Assembly: GCA_021794175.1 (NCBI GenBank)
Contig: JAJYRI010000007.1
Span: forward strand, 1-59,693
Origin: a bacterium
GTDB lineage: Bacteria; Vulcanimicrobiota; Vulcanimicrobiia; Vulcanimicrobiales; Vulcanimicrobiaceae
Length of the DNA stretch: 59,693 nt
Direction of reading: 5' to 3'
Position 1 is the first letter of the stretch. Every line of letters starts with the position of its first letter. Positions 1 through 6,898 of this stretch are shown here, one piece after another. The notes beneath the pieces were generated by a model. The model saw only the letters and a list, made by a program, of their open reading frames with translations. It was not told the origin of the DNA and ran no database searches. The position numbers were made by a program, and so were the translations under genes.

Positions 1-966
1 GCGCTCGAACGCGCCTTCACTCCCGGCGATGAAGGGAGCGCTTGGAGCGCTTCGGTGATGTATCTCTCACCCGAGAAACACTGGTCCGGCGGCGTCGCGA
101 CGCTCCTAGGATCGCTGCCGAACTCCGGCGGAGCGATCGATCGTTACACGCGCGAGGTTGCGCTCGCTTCCTACTCCGTCGGACGTTTCAATTTCTTGGC
201 GATCGGGACGATCGGGCACGACACGCTTCCGCTCGCGCTCTCGACGGAGAGCAGCACGAGCAATGCGTATTCGCTCGAAACGATTTACGCAGCACGCCCG
301 TGGCTTCACCTCGATACCCGCTACGAGCGAACGAACGACGGGCTCGGAAATGCAAGCGTCAATTATATCGTCGATGCAGCGCTCAACCTGCGCCCGAATA
401 TCGTGCTCACGGTCGAAGATCTCGCTCGCGCCGGCGCAACGCCGATAACGCAGTACCAGCTGCTTTGGGCGGGGCCGTGGTTCCGGAACCGCATGCCGCC
501 GGGAACGATGCAACCCGCACCCGATCTCCGCGGGCTCTCCGCCGCGCGTGCGCGCGCGATCGAGAACGGGCGATCGATCTTCTACACCGGCAAAGATCTC
601 GACGGGGTGCGCATTCACGGCCCCGATCCGCTGCGCGTCTATCAGAGCTGTGCGGTCTGCCATCAACCGACGGGAACGGGCGGCGTCCGCCTACCCGACG
701 GCGCGATTAGCGCAGAGCTCGGCCCGCACGCACAAATGCGCGACAACATGAGTGCGGCGAGCAGCTCGAGTGCGATGGCGGGAATGCCGGGCATGGCGAG
801 CCCGAGCCACCCCTGGAGCGTCGCGGATTTCGAACGCGCGATCTCACACGGCGTCGATAATACGGGAATGGCCTTGAGCCCGGTCATGCCGCGCTGGCAG
901 ATGTCCAAACGCGATCTGCACGACATCGCCCTCTACGTTCTCACGCAGCTCCATCCTCACGGCTGA
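1..966 (+). CDS. Beta-barrel / cytochrome c fusion protein (5' partial)
   Basis: The frame is open from base 1, so the true start lies upstream; the first in-window start is GTG at 55. The N-terminal half (about residues 20-150 counted from that GTG) alternates polar and hydrophobic residues with many Tyr, Arg and Ser, as in outer-membrane beta strands. The C-terminal half carries one c-type heme site, CAVCH, and a later VMPRW segment that supplies the usual distal Met, followed by the helix expected at the end of a monoheme cytochrome c. Between them is a short Met-rich stretch (AMAGMPGMASPSH). An extracytoplasmic electron-transfer role is likely. It overlaps the facing PDZ gene tail-to-tail by 10 bases. 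The cytochrome part is secure; the barrel part is inference from residue pattern only. Confidence 0.75.
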   Translation, partial: ALERAFTPGDEGSAWSASVMYLSPEKHWSGGVATLLGSLPNSGGAIDRYTREVALASYSVGRFNFLAIGTIGHDTLPLALSTESSTSNAYSLETIYAARPWLHLDTRYERTNDGLGNASVNYIVDAALNLRPNIVLTVEDLARAGATPITQYQLLWAGPWFRNRMPPGTMQPAPDLRGLSAARARAIENGRSIFYTGKDLDGVRIHGPDPLRVYQSCAVCHQPTGTGGVRLPDGAISAELGPHAQMRDNMSAASSSSAMAGMPGMASPSHPWSVADFERAISHGVDNTGMALSPVMPRWQMSKRDLHDIALYVLTQLHPHG

Positions 967-1895
967 GGCGTCGCCGGTGGGATAAAACCGGGGCCGACGC
1001 TCGGCGGATGCCAGGCGTTCGGATCGCTGGGTGCGAGCACGAGGTGCTGTTTTTTCCGAATGATCGCAAAGCGCAAATGCCCGGAATACGTGCGAACGAG
1101 CCGCTCGAAATCGCCGAGCGTTGCAAAAACCACTCCGTCAACGGCGGTGACGACGTCGAACGGCTGAAAGCCTTGCGATGCGGCCCAGCCGTCGCGGCCG
1201 ACCTCGATAATGACGATCCCGCGGACCGGACGAAAGTCCGCTCGTGCATGCACGAGCTCCCAGAATCGCGGCGTGATTTGCATCGCCTTCATCCCATACG
1301 ACGGAACGGAGACGATATGCGCGCGCATATAGTTTTGCAGTTGTCGATACGCGCGCGACGGTGTCGCTGCGGGCGCGGGGGTACTCGCCGTGCGCCCGAA
1401 CGGCGGAGCCGTCAGAACGACACGATAGGTTCGGCCCGCTCGCAGCAAGGTAACGCGCCCGACGGCGACCTTTGCGCTCCCGGAATCGATAACGAGCCAA
1501 TACGTGAAGCCGGCGGGTGCGCAGAGCACCGTATGAACCGTCCGCTCCGAGCCCGTTGCCGTTCGATAGAACGGCCCGCCACTGTGACTTTTCAAGAATC
1601 GCGACAGATTATCGCTGCTCGGCAATAGCTCGGCGATATTCACCCACGCTCCATAACCGCCGTAGGAAACCGGCAGCCGGACCGTCGCGTCGAGCACCGC
1701 CCAACCGCTCGGCAGCGGGGCGCAGCCGCCGCGATTTCCCCCATGCTGCAGCGCATCCATCATCACGCGACGAGCGGCGGCGGCGCTCTCGGCGTTGAGC
1801 CCGGCGGCGGTCGCCGGGCCGAGCTGCGCCGAGCCGGTTCCCGTCGCCGCCGATAGCAGCAACGCGACGAGAGCAAAGAAAGTAATCGTGCGCAT
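957..1895 (-). CDS. Secreted PDZ-domain protein
   Basis: 312 residues. I chose the ATG at 1895 because a GGGAGG ribosome site lies just upstream and it opens a clean signal peptide (MRTITFFALVALLLS, then an Ala/Gly cleavage region ending in SAQ). A longer reading frame exists but its extra 83 residues look non-coding. Residues about 30-180 have no recognised domain. The last 110 residues contain a PDZ-like fold: VRGIVIIEV, then ASQGFQPFDVVTAVDG, then a strand ending FAIIRKKQ. PDZ modules of this type bind C-terminal peptides, often in periplasmic proteases, but no protease domain is visible here. It is divergent from the small gene at 1982. Confidence 0.8.
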   Translation of the reverse strand: MRTITFFALVALLLSAATGTGSAQLGPATAAGLNAESAAAARRVMMDALQHGGNRGGCAPLPSGWAVLDATVRLPVSYGGYGAWVNIAELLPSSDNLSRFLKSHSGGPFYRTATGSERTVHTVLCAPAGFTYWLVIDSGSAKVAVGRVTLLRAGRTYRVVLTAPPFGRTASTPAPAATPSRAYRQLQNYMRAHIVSVPSYGMKAMQITPRFWELVHARADFRPVRGIVIIEVGRDGWAASQGFQPFDVVTAVDGVVFATLGDFERLVRTYSGHLRFAIIRKKQHLVLAPSDPNAWHPPSVGPGFIPPATPQP

Positions 1896-1981
1896 AATTG
1901 CCTCCCACCTGGAATATCGGCAGGGCGAGCAGAGAATCGAGCCGGTTCTCCGAACTTCGGGCGTGGAAAGGATGGTGAAAA

Positions 1982-2461
1982 ATGATCCTCCCGACCTCCG
2001 ACGGTTCGAAAGCAAAGGCGATCTTTCTCCACTCCGGGCCCGACGGCGAGCGCGCCGAGCGAACCGCGCTAGCGGCAATGAATTCCGCCATAAAAATGGT
2101 TCTCTACCTCGCGATGGACGGGATGCCGGCCGATATCGAAACAAGAATCAAGGCGAACGTAAATAAGAATTTAGAGATCGTCGTGAGCACGTGGCTCGAT
2201 TGTACTGCGACGGCGTACGGGCCAGTACCGCAAAGCGCACCCGCGGTCGCAGCAGCAACCGTCGCCGGGCTCGCCGCCGGTGCGAACGTTGGGAAGGTGC
2301 GTCACGATCTCTATCGCGCCGGTTCTCTGCTCGGCGACGCCGAAGCGATCGCATCCGGAAATCCCGAAAAACTTGCGCGGCGTGCGGGGCAGCATATTTT
2401 TTGGCGCGCTTTCGGAAAGCTCGGTCGCGGTATTTTTCGCGGTATCGGCGGTAAGCGCTAG
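1982..2461 (+). CDS. Hypothetical protein with Ala/Gly segment and basic C-terminus
   Basis: 159 residues, not recognised. The ATG at 1982 is preceded by AAGGA at 1968-1972, so this start is reasonable; ATGs at 2078 and 2096 are alternatives and lack a ribosome site. The middle holds a small-residue hydrophobic stretch (AVAAATVAGLAAGANVGK) and the last 25 residues are cationic and Gly-rich (GKLGRGIFRGIGGKR). That resembles a glycine-zipper or membrane-active tail, but no family is claimed. Divergent from the PDZ gene and followed tail-to-tail by the DoxX gene. Confidence 0.6.
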   Translation: MILPTSDGSKAKAIFLHSGPDGERAERTALAAMNSAIKMVLYLAMDGMPADIETRIKANVNKNLEIVVSTWLDCTATAYGPVPQSAPAVAAATVAGLAAGANVGKVRHDLYRAGSLLGDAEAIASGNPEKLARRAGQHIFWRAFGKLGRGIFRGIGGKR

Positions 2462-2546
2462 ACGCAGGCCGTCGCGCCAGGCGATCGAATTGCAAAGCAC
2501 CGCCGACATCATCGATGTCGACGCTCCAGGAACGCCTTAGCCCTTC

Positions 2547-2984
2547 TCAACCACCGCTCGCCGTCGGCTTTGCCAACAGCGCATCAATCGAGTACAAGCC
2601 CGGACCCGTGCAGAGCAGTGCTACCATCGATGTCAAATAAAAGAGCGGAATCTCAAACGATCCGGGACCGCCCACCCAATGGCCGCCCATAGGTAGATGG
2701 ACGAAGAAAATCGCGGTGAGCATGTCGATGCCGATGCCGATGGTCACCAGCGGCGTCAAGAGCCCAAGCACGAGCGCGAGACCGCCGCAAAACTCCGCAA
2801 CGGCGGCCATAGCCTGCAGCCACGGCGGTGCGAATGCATGCGGGCCCATCATCATCGTCATCCACGATGTCGGATGTTCGATCTTCGGCAGACCGTGCTG
2901 CACGAAAGCGAGTCCGATGACGATTCGTAAAAGCAAAAGACCGACGGAAACCCGGGCCGAAAGTGCGGGAACAAGTGCGGGCAT
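2547..2984 (-). CDS. DoxX family membrane protein
   Basis: 145 residues with four hydrophobic helices (about 12-30, 55-75, 80-97 and 113-133). The family signature is clear: LLLRIVIGLAFVQHGLPKI near the N-terminus, then FCGGLALVLGLLTP and the end of the last helix. DoxX/DoxD-like proteins are small inner-membrane proteins linked to quinone or thiol redox chemistry, but the exact reaction here cannot be told. The ATG follows a very strong AAGGAGGG at 6 bases. The gene stands alone: the facing gene ends at 2461 and the upstream 300 bases are non-coding. Confidence 0.88.
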   Translation of the reverse strand: MPALVPALSARVSVGLLLLRIVIGLAFVQHGLPKIEHPTSWMTMMMGPHAFAPPWLQAMAAVAEFCGGLALVLGLLTPLVTIGIGIDMLTAIFFVHLPMGGHWVGGPGSFEIPLFYLTSMVALLCTGPGLYSIDALLAKPTASGG

Positions 2985-3272
2985 ACTCCCTCCTTTGCGT
3001 GCAGAGCGAGCACATTCATGGCATCACGACGTGCCCCCTGTCGATCGATCGCACGCGTGCAGACGAGAGTGCGCCGCCGCCGGCGATACGGGCTGCTCGC
3101 ACGCGCGAGTTCAATGCGCGGAGCGCCACAGCGGGAACGGCGCATCACGACCTCACGGCGAGAACGCAAAGTATATAGCCCAATCGAACCGGACGATGTA
3201 ACGAGCCGATGGTACGGGATCGGGGAGCGCGATAGGGATTGTCGCTATCCGTTTTACGACGGCGAACGAAAG
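2985..3272. other. Gene-free stretch upstream of the DoxX gene
   Basis: About 290 bases before the tRNA terminator. Short reading frames occur on both strands, but they are Arg-rich, lack ribosome sites and overlap each other, so I call none. The stretch should hold the promoter of the DoxX gene on the minus strand; no convincing -35/-10 pair was found. Small palindromes (CGATCGATCG next to CACGCGTG near 3045-3060) are present and have no assigned role. Confidence 0.5.
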
Positions 3273-3301
3273 AGCCGCGAAAACATATCGTTCTCGCGGC
3301 T
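3273..3301 (-). terminator. Hairpin terminator downstream of tRNA-Pro
   Basis: Arms 3273-3284 and 3290-3301 form a 12-pair stem with one G-U pair, loop ATATC. On the minus strand the hairpin is followed by a moderately U-rich CTTTCGTT. It lies 8 bases past the CCA end of the tRNA and should stop its transcript. Confidence 0.7.
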
Positions 3302-3308
3302 TCTTTTA

Positions 3309-3386
3309 TGGTCGGGCTGACTGGATTCGAACCAGCGACCTCTTGACCCCCAGTCAAGCGCGCTAACCAAGCTGCGCTACAGCCCG
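3309..3386 (-). tRNA. tRNA-Pro (anticodon GGG)
   Basis: Read on the minus strand it folds into a full cloverleaf: a 7-pair acceptor (CGGGCUG with CAGCCCG), a 4-pair D stem (GCGC/GCGC), an anticodon stem CUUGA/UCAAG around the loop CUGGGGG with GGG in the anticodon position, a 5-base variable loop, and a T arm with the loop UUCGAAU. The 3' CCA is encoded (3309-3311). It stands alone between the DoxX region and the HU gene and has its own terminator. Confidence 0.95.
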
Positions 3387-3471
3387 AAAATGGTGGAAGG
3401 AGCGAAAGCTCCGGCTGGGGGCAATTAAGAGCTTTAGCGCTTTTTTCCTCTCCCGGCCTCGGTCGAGAAAT

Positions 3472-3499
3472 AAAAAGGGCCGCCGAACGGCGGCCCTTT
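3472..3499 (-). terminator. Intrinsic terminator of the HU gene
   Basis: A perfect 8-pair GC stem, 3477-3484 with 3489-3496, loop GAAC, extended by A-U pairs. On the minus strand a run of five U follows (complement of 3472-3476). It begins 18 bases past the HU stop codon. Confidence 0.9.
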
Positions 3500-3517
3500 C
3501 CAACCCGAAGATTCCCT

Positions 3518-3889
3518 TTAGCGACGGCCTTTTTTGGCCGCCTTCTTCTTGGCGGGAGCGGCCTTCTTCGTGGGGGCTTTCTTTGCGGCGGCTTTTTTAG
3601 CTCCGCCGGAACGTCCGCCCGAGACGGCATCTTTGAGGCCCTTACCGGCGACGAATGCCGGCACCTTGCGAGCGGCGATTTTGATTTTCTCGCCGGTCTT
3701 GGGGTTGCGTCCTTCGCGCGCTTTGCGCGCACGAACGACAAAGCTGCCGAACGGCGTCAGCGCAACGCGGTCGCCCTTCTGCAGCGCCTTCTCGATGTCG
3801 TCGAAAATCATGTTCACAATCTCGCCCGCCTGACGCTTCGAGAGCTCCGCGGATGAGGCGACATTTTCGATTAAATCGGCTTTGGTCAA
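3518..3889 (-). CDS. hup: HU-family nucleoid protein with histone-H1-like tail
   Basis: 123 residues; about 90 is usual for HU. Residues 1-90 are a standard HU/IHF core: TKADLIENVA, the GDRVALTPFGSF beta turn, and the DNA-binding arm with GRNPKTGEKI followed by a KVPAFVAGK segment. Residues 93-123 are an added tail of repeated AAKK, APTKK and APAKK units, like eukaryotic H1 or mycobacterial HupB, expected to bind DNA non-specifically and compact it. The start is TTG at 3889, supported by AGGAG 9 bases upstream; no ATG fits. It is followed by a strong terminator and preceded by aroQ on the same strand with a 132-base gap. Confidence 0.95.
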   Translation of the reverse strand: MTKADLIENVASSAELSKRQAGEIVNMIFDDIEKALQKGDRVALTPFGSFVVRARKAREGRNPKTGEKIKIAARKVPAFVAGKGLKDAVSGGRSGGAKKAAAKKAPTKKAAPAKKKAAKKGRR

Positions 3890-4021
3890 ACTCGTAATCT
3901 CCTATAAGCAACGGCGCGCCGGCAGCATCAATGTGGGTTTCGAATGGCGCCGCTCGATGCCGTTCTATACGCACGATATCGGAAGCATCCTCTCGAAATT
4001 CGGGCAAAAAACCCAGGTTTT

Positions 4022-4450
4022 TCAGGCTTTTTTCGCCAGCGCCCGTAACGCGAGCCGGTAGGAATCGGCACCGAATCCGGCGACGACGCCCCGGCAGGCT
4101 GCCGCGGTGACGCTGCGGCGGCGAAATTCTTCGCGCCCGGCCGTATTCGAGAGGTGAACCTCGACCACGGGGATGGCGATACTCGCTACGGCATCGGCGA
4201 TGGCGTAGGAATAATGCGCGTAGGCTCCGGGGTTGAGAACGACCCCCTCGCACTCGAGGCGCGCACGATGTAAGGCCCGAACGATCTCCCCCTCGCCCTC
4301 GTACTGCTCGATCGTTACCGCTATCCCGAGCGCCTCGGCCTCACGCACGATCTCCGCATCGAGCTGCGCGAGCGTCATCGTGCCGTAGACGGCGGGCTCG
4401 CGCTCGCCGAGCAAGCTTAAATTGACGCCGTGAATCACCGCAATTCGCAT
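4022..4450 (-). CDS. aroQ: Type II 3-dehydroquinate dehydratase
   Basis: 142 residues, the normal length. It dehydrates 3-dehydroquinate to 3-dehydroshikimate in the shikimate pathway in the cytosol. Landmarks: the N-terminal loop GVNLSLLGEREPAVYG with the catalytic Arg and Tyr (most relatives read GPNLNLLG, so two positions differ), NPGAYAHYSYAIADA, and VEVHLSN carrying the active-site His, followed by REEFRRRS. The ATG at 4450 is the family start; upstream frame extension is a shadow of the facing hslO. The ATG sits inside CATG, so a start codon for the opposite strand overlaps it, although I place the hslO start 55 bases away. Confidence 0.93.
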   Translation of the reverse strand: MRIAVIHGVNLSLLGEREPAVYGTMTLAQLDAEIVREAEALGIAVTIEQYEGEGEIVRALHRARLECEGVVLNPGAYAHYSYAIADAVASIAIPVVEVHLSNTAGREEFRRRSVTAAACRGVVAGFGADSYRLALRALAKKA

Positions 4451-4505
4451 GAGCGCGCACTTCGGGCAGGAAGTCGACACGCCCTGGACGAGACTTCGCA
4501 AGCAT

Positions 4506-5390
4506 ATGAACCTCGATCGCGTCGTCTCCGCCGTTCCCCCGGGCTCCGGGCTTGCCTTTGCCGCCGTCGTCGCGACGCGCTCGGTCGCCGAAATGCGCTG
4601 CCGCCACGATTCCAGCCCCACGGCGACCGCGGCGATGGGGAGACTTCTCGCGGCGAGCGCGCTCTTCGGCATCTCGCTCGCTCCGCACGAATGGGTGACG
4701 CTGCGTATCGCGGGCGACGGCCCCGTGGGAAGTTTCGGCGCCGATTCTCGATTGCTCGACGACGGGACGATCGGCGCGCGCGCCTACGCCGCCAATCCGC
4801 TCGCGGAGCTTCCCCCGAATGCGTTGGGAAAGGCCGATGTCGCCGGCATCGTTGGGAACGGAACGCTGCACGTTACGAAATCGTATGCGATCGGTCAACC
4901 CTATAACGGCGTCGTGCCGTTGATGACCGGCGAGATCGCCGAAGATGTCGCGTTCTACCTCGCAAACTCCGAGCAGATTCCATCGGTCGTGGCGCTCGGC
5001 GTGCTGATGGGCCCCGAGGGCGTGCGCGCCGCCGGCGGCGTCATGGCCCAGGTTCTGCCGGGCGCGGATGCTGCGGCGGTCGACCGGCTCGAAGAACGCG
5101 CGCTCGCGCTCGCAGCGCCGGCGCGGAGTATCGCCGACGGAGCCGACGCCTGGGCGCTGCTGGAGATGCTTGCCGGTGACGAGCCGCTGCGCTCGCGGCA
5201 CGAGCTGGGCTTACGCTTTGCTTGCCCGTGTACGTTGGAGCGCGTCGAGCGTGCGCTGCTCGGGTTAGGCGAGGATGCGCTCGTCGAAATGGCCGCCTCG
5301 GGCGAAAGTACCGAGGCGTTCTGCGATTTCTGCCGCGAGCGCTATCTCATCGAACCGAGCGCGATCGCGCGGTTGGTCGGCGAGCGCTAG
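4506..5390 (+). CDS. hslO: Hsp33 redox-regulated holdase chaperone
   Basis: 294 residues. Hsp33 protects unfolded proteins during oxidative stress. The C-terminal zinc switch is complete: CPC near residue 240 and CDFC about 33 residues later. N-terminal family features include a MNLDRVVSA opening, ATAAMGRLLAAS, NPLAELPPN and LTGEIAEDVAFYLANSEQIPS-like motifs. I chose ATG 4506 because family members begin at this point; ATG 4449 would add 19 unlikely residues and overlap the aroQ start codon. No clear ribosome site precedes either. The gene is divergent from aroQ. Confidence 0.92.
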   Translation: MNLDRVVSAVPPGSGLAFAAVVATRSVAEMRCRHDSSPTATAAMGRLLAASALFGISLAPHEWVTLRIAGDGPVGSFGADSRLLDDGTIGARAYAANPLAELPPNALGKADVAGIVGNGTLHVTKSYAIGQPYNGVVPLMTGEIAEDVAFYLANSEQIPSVVALGVLMGPEGVRAAGGVMAQVLPGADAAAVDRLEERALALAAPARSIADGADAWALLEMLAGDEPLRSRHELGLRFACPCTLERVERALLGLGEDALVEMAASGESTEAFCDFCRERYLIEPSAIARLVGER

Positions 5391-5418
5391 CGCGCTACCG
5401 CGTACGTCGCGCCGTACG

Positions 5419-5655
5419 CTAATCGGTCGGGAAAAGATGCGCCAGAGCGGGGGGCACGCGATAGGGGGCGATGCGCTGCCAGTAGGCCTCGCGAATAGCG
5501 ACACCGTCGTTGTAGTACCACCAACCGCACTCGCAGCGAATCGGGCGTTCGCCGGGCTGCGGCGGATTGTATTCGCGCTTGCAGCGTTTGCAAACGAAAC
5601 GCGACGCTCCTAACGGTGCTTGCGACGAAGTGTAGGTAACCGGCGTAGACGACAT
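5419..5655 (-). CDS. Small zinc-ribbon protein
   Basis: 78 residues. The centre has CKRC and, 18 residues on, CEC, a plausible four-Cys zinc site within FVCKRC and PIRCECGWWYY. Small zinc-ribbon proteins of this shape often resemble RNA polymerase subunits or RNA-binding accessory factors, but no function is assigned. The ATG at 5655 has GGGAGGA 5 bases upstream; a longer frame overlaps tyrS and is rejected. It is the last gene of the run that includes tyrS, 10 bases past the tyrS stop. Confidence 0.8.
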   Translation of the reverse strand: MSSTPVTYTSSQAPLGASRFVCKRCKREYNPPQPGERPIRCECGWWYYNDGVAIREAYWQRIAPYRVPPALAHLFPTD

Positions 5656-5665
5656 CGTTCCTCCC

Positions 5666-6847
5666 TTAAAGGTTGACCAAGCGCACGAATTTTCTCGACC
5701 CCACCGAGAGTACGGCGGGCTCGCCGTTCCATGCGGCGTGAGGCTCCGCGATGACGATACCATCGAGCTTCACCCCGCTCCCCGTTAAAAGTCGCTCGGC
5801 CTCCCGCTTGCTCGAAGCAAACCCCGCCGCGACGATCAGCGCGCTCAACCGCGCCGGGGCATGGCGCAGTTCGGGCATCTCGGCGGGCGCCTCGCGACGC
5901 TGCACGGTCGCCTCGAAATGCGCTCTTGCCCGTCGCGCCGCATCGAGGCCGTGGTAACGCGCGACAATATCGAGGGCGAGATCTTTTTTGAGCTCCATCG
6001 GATTTGCCGTGCCCGAACGAAGCGACGTTGCGAGCGCATCGGCCTCACTCTGCGAGCGAAACGCGGCCAGCCGCGCGTAGACCGGCATCAGTTCGTCGGC
6101 GATCGACATGAGTTTGCCGAATTGCGTCTCCGCGCTCTCTGCAATACCGACATAGTTTCCGATCGATTTGCTCATCTTCTTCACGCCGTCGAGCCCGACG
6201 AGTAAGGGAACGGTCGCACAGATCTGGGGCGATTGACCGAATTCGCGCTGGTAGTGGCGGCCGAGGAGGAGATTGAAGAGCTGGTCGGTGCCGCCGAGCT
6301 CCATATCGGCCTCCACCGCGATAGAGTCGTAGGCTTGCGCGACGGGATAGAGAAACTCGTGCAGCGAGATCGGCGTCCCGGTTCGATAGCGTTGATCGAA
6401 ATCGTTGCGTTCGAGCATCTGTGCGACGGTCGTTTTCGAGAGCAGGCCGATGAGATCGGTGAGGCCGAGTCGATCGAGCCACTCCGAATTGTAGCGAATC
6501 GAGACGCGCTCCAAATCGAGCACCTTCCCGGCCTGCTCGCGATAGGTGCGCATATTTGCGTCGATCTCTTCGGCGCTGAGTTGCGGACGCATCGCGTTTT
6601 TTCCGCTCGGGTCGCCGATCCGCGCGGTGAAATCACCGATGATCAACGTAACAGCGTGCCCGGCAGCGGCAAAGCGTTGGAGCTTCTCCAACACCACCAT
6701 AAAGCCGAGGTGGAGATCGGGGCTCGTCGGGTCGATGCCGAGTTTCACCCGCAGCGGTCGCCCAAGCGCTATCCGGCTGCGAAACTCCGCGACCGATTCA
6801 ACATGCTCGAAACCATCGAGAAGCGCCTCGACATCTTGGTTTTTCAT
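5666..6847 (-). CDS. tyrS: Tyrosyl-tRNA synthetase
   Basis: 393 residues. Class I synthetase that charges tRNA-Tyr in the cytosol. It shows the HIGH-like signature as HLGF (46-49) after KLGIDPTSPDL, and the KMSKS loop (224-228). A C-terminal S4-like RNA-binding domain starts near residue 330 (LIVAAGFASSKREAERLL). The PTSPDLHLG form marks the TyrZ-like subclass rather than the E. coli-like one. Two ATGs in tandem (6850, 6847) follow GGAGAG; the second gives the better spacing and the family-like MKNQ start. It follows mutS2 by 51 bases, so no T-box leader fits; expression is probably operonic. Confidence 0.95.
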   Translation of the reverse strand: MKNQDVEALLDGFEHVESVAEFRSRIALGRPLRVKLGIDPTSPDLHLGFMVVLEKLQRFAAAGHAVTLIIGDFTARIGDPSGKNAMRPQLSAEEIDANMRTYREQAGKVLDLERVSIRYNSEWLDRLGLTDLIGLLSKTTVAQMLERNDFDQRYRTGTPISLHEFLYPVAQAYDSIAVEADMELGGTDQLFNLLLGRHYQREFGQSPQICATVPLLVGLDGVKKMSKSIGNYVGIAESAETQFGKLMSIADELMPVYARLAAFRSQSEADALATSLRSGTANPMELKKDLALDIVARYHGLDAARRARAHFEATVQRREAPAEMPELRHAPARLSALIVAAGFASSKREAERLLTGSGVKLDGIVIAEPHAAWNGEPAVLSVGSRKFVRLVNL

Positions 6848-6898
6848 CATCTCTCCGTGCAAACTACGCGTTTGGGCGCGCGGTTCCCCGCATGACGA

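Noticed and set aside
3145-3741. 198-codon minus-strand frame across the tRNA
   Set aside because: It runs through tRNA-Pro and the HU terminator; a chance frame.
4006-4022. A-run/T-run hairpin after aroQ as terminator
   Set aside because: The stem is mostly A-U with a tight loop; too weak to call.
6848-6898. T-box leader before tyrS
   Set aside because: Only 51 bases separate mutS2 and tyrS, too short for a T-box, and no T-box core was seen.
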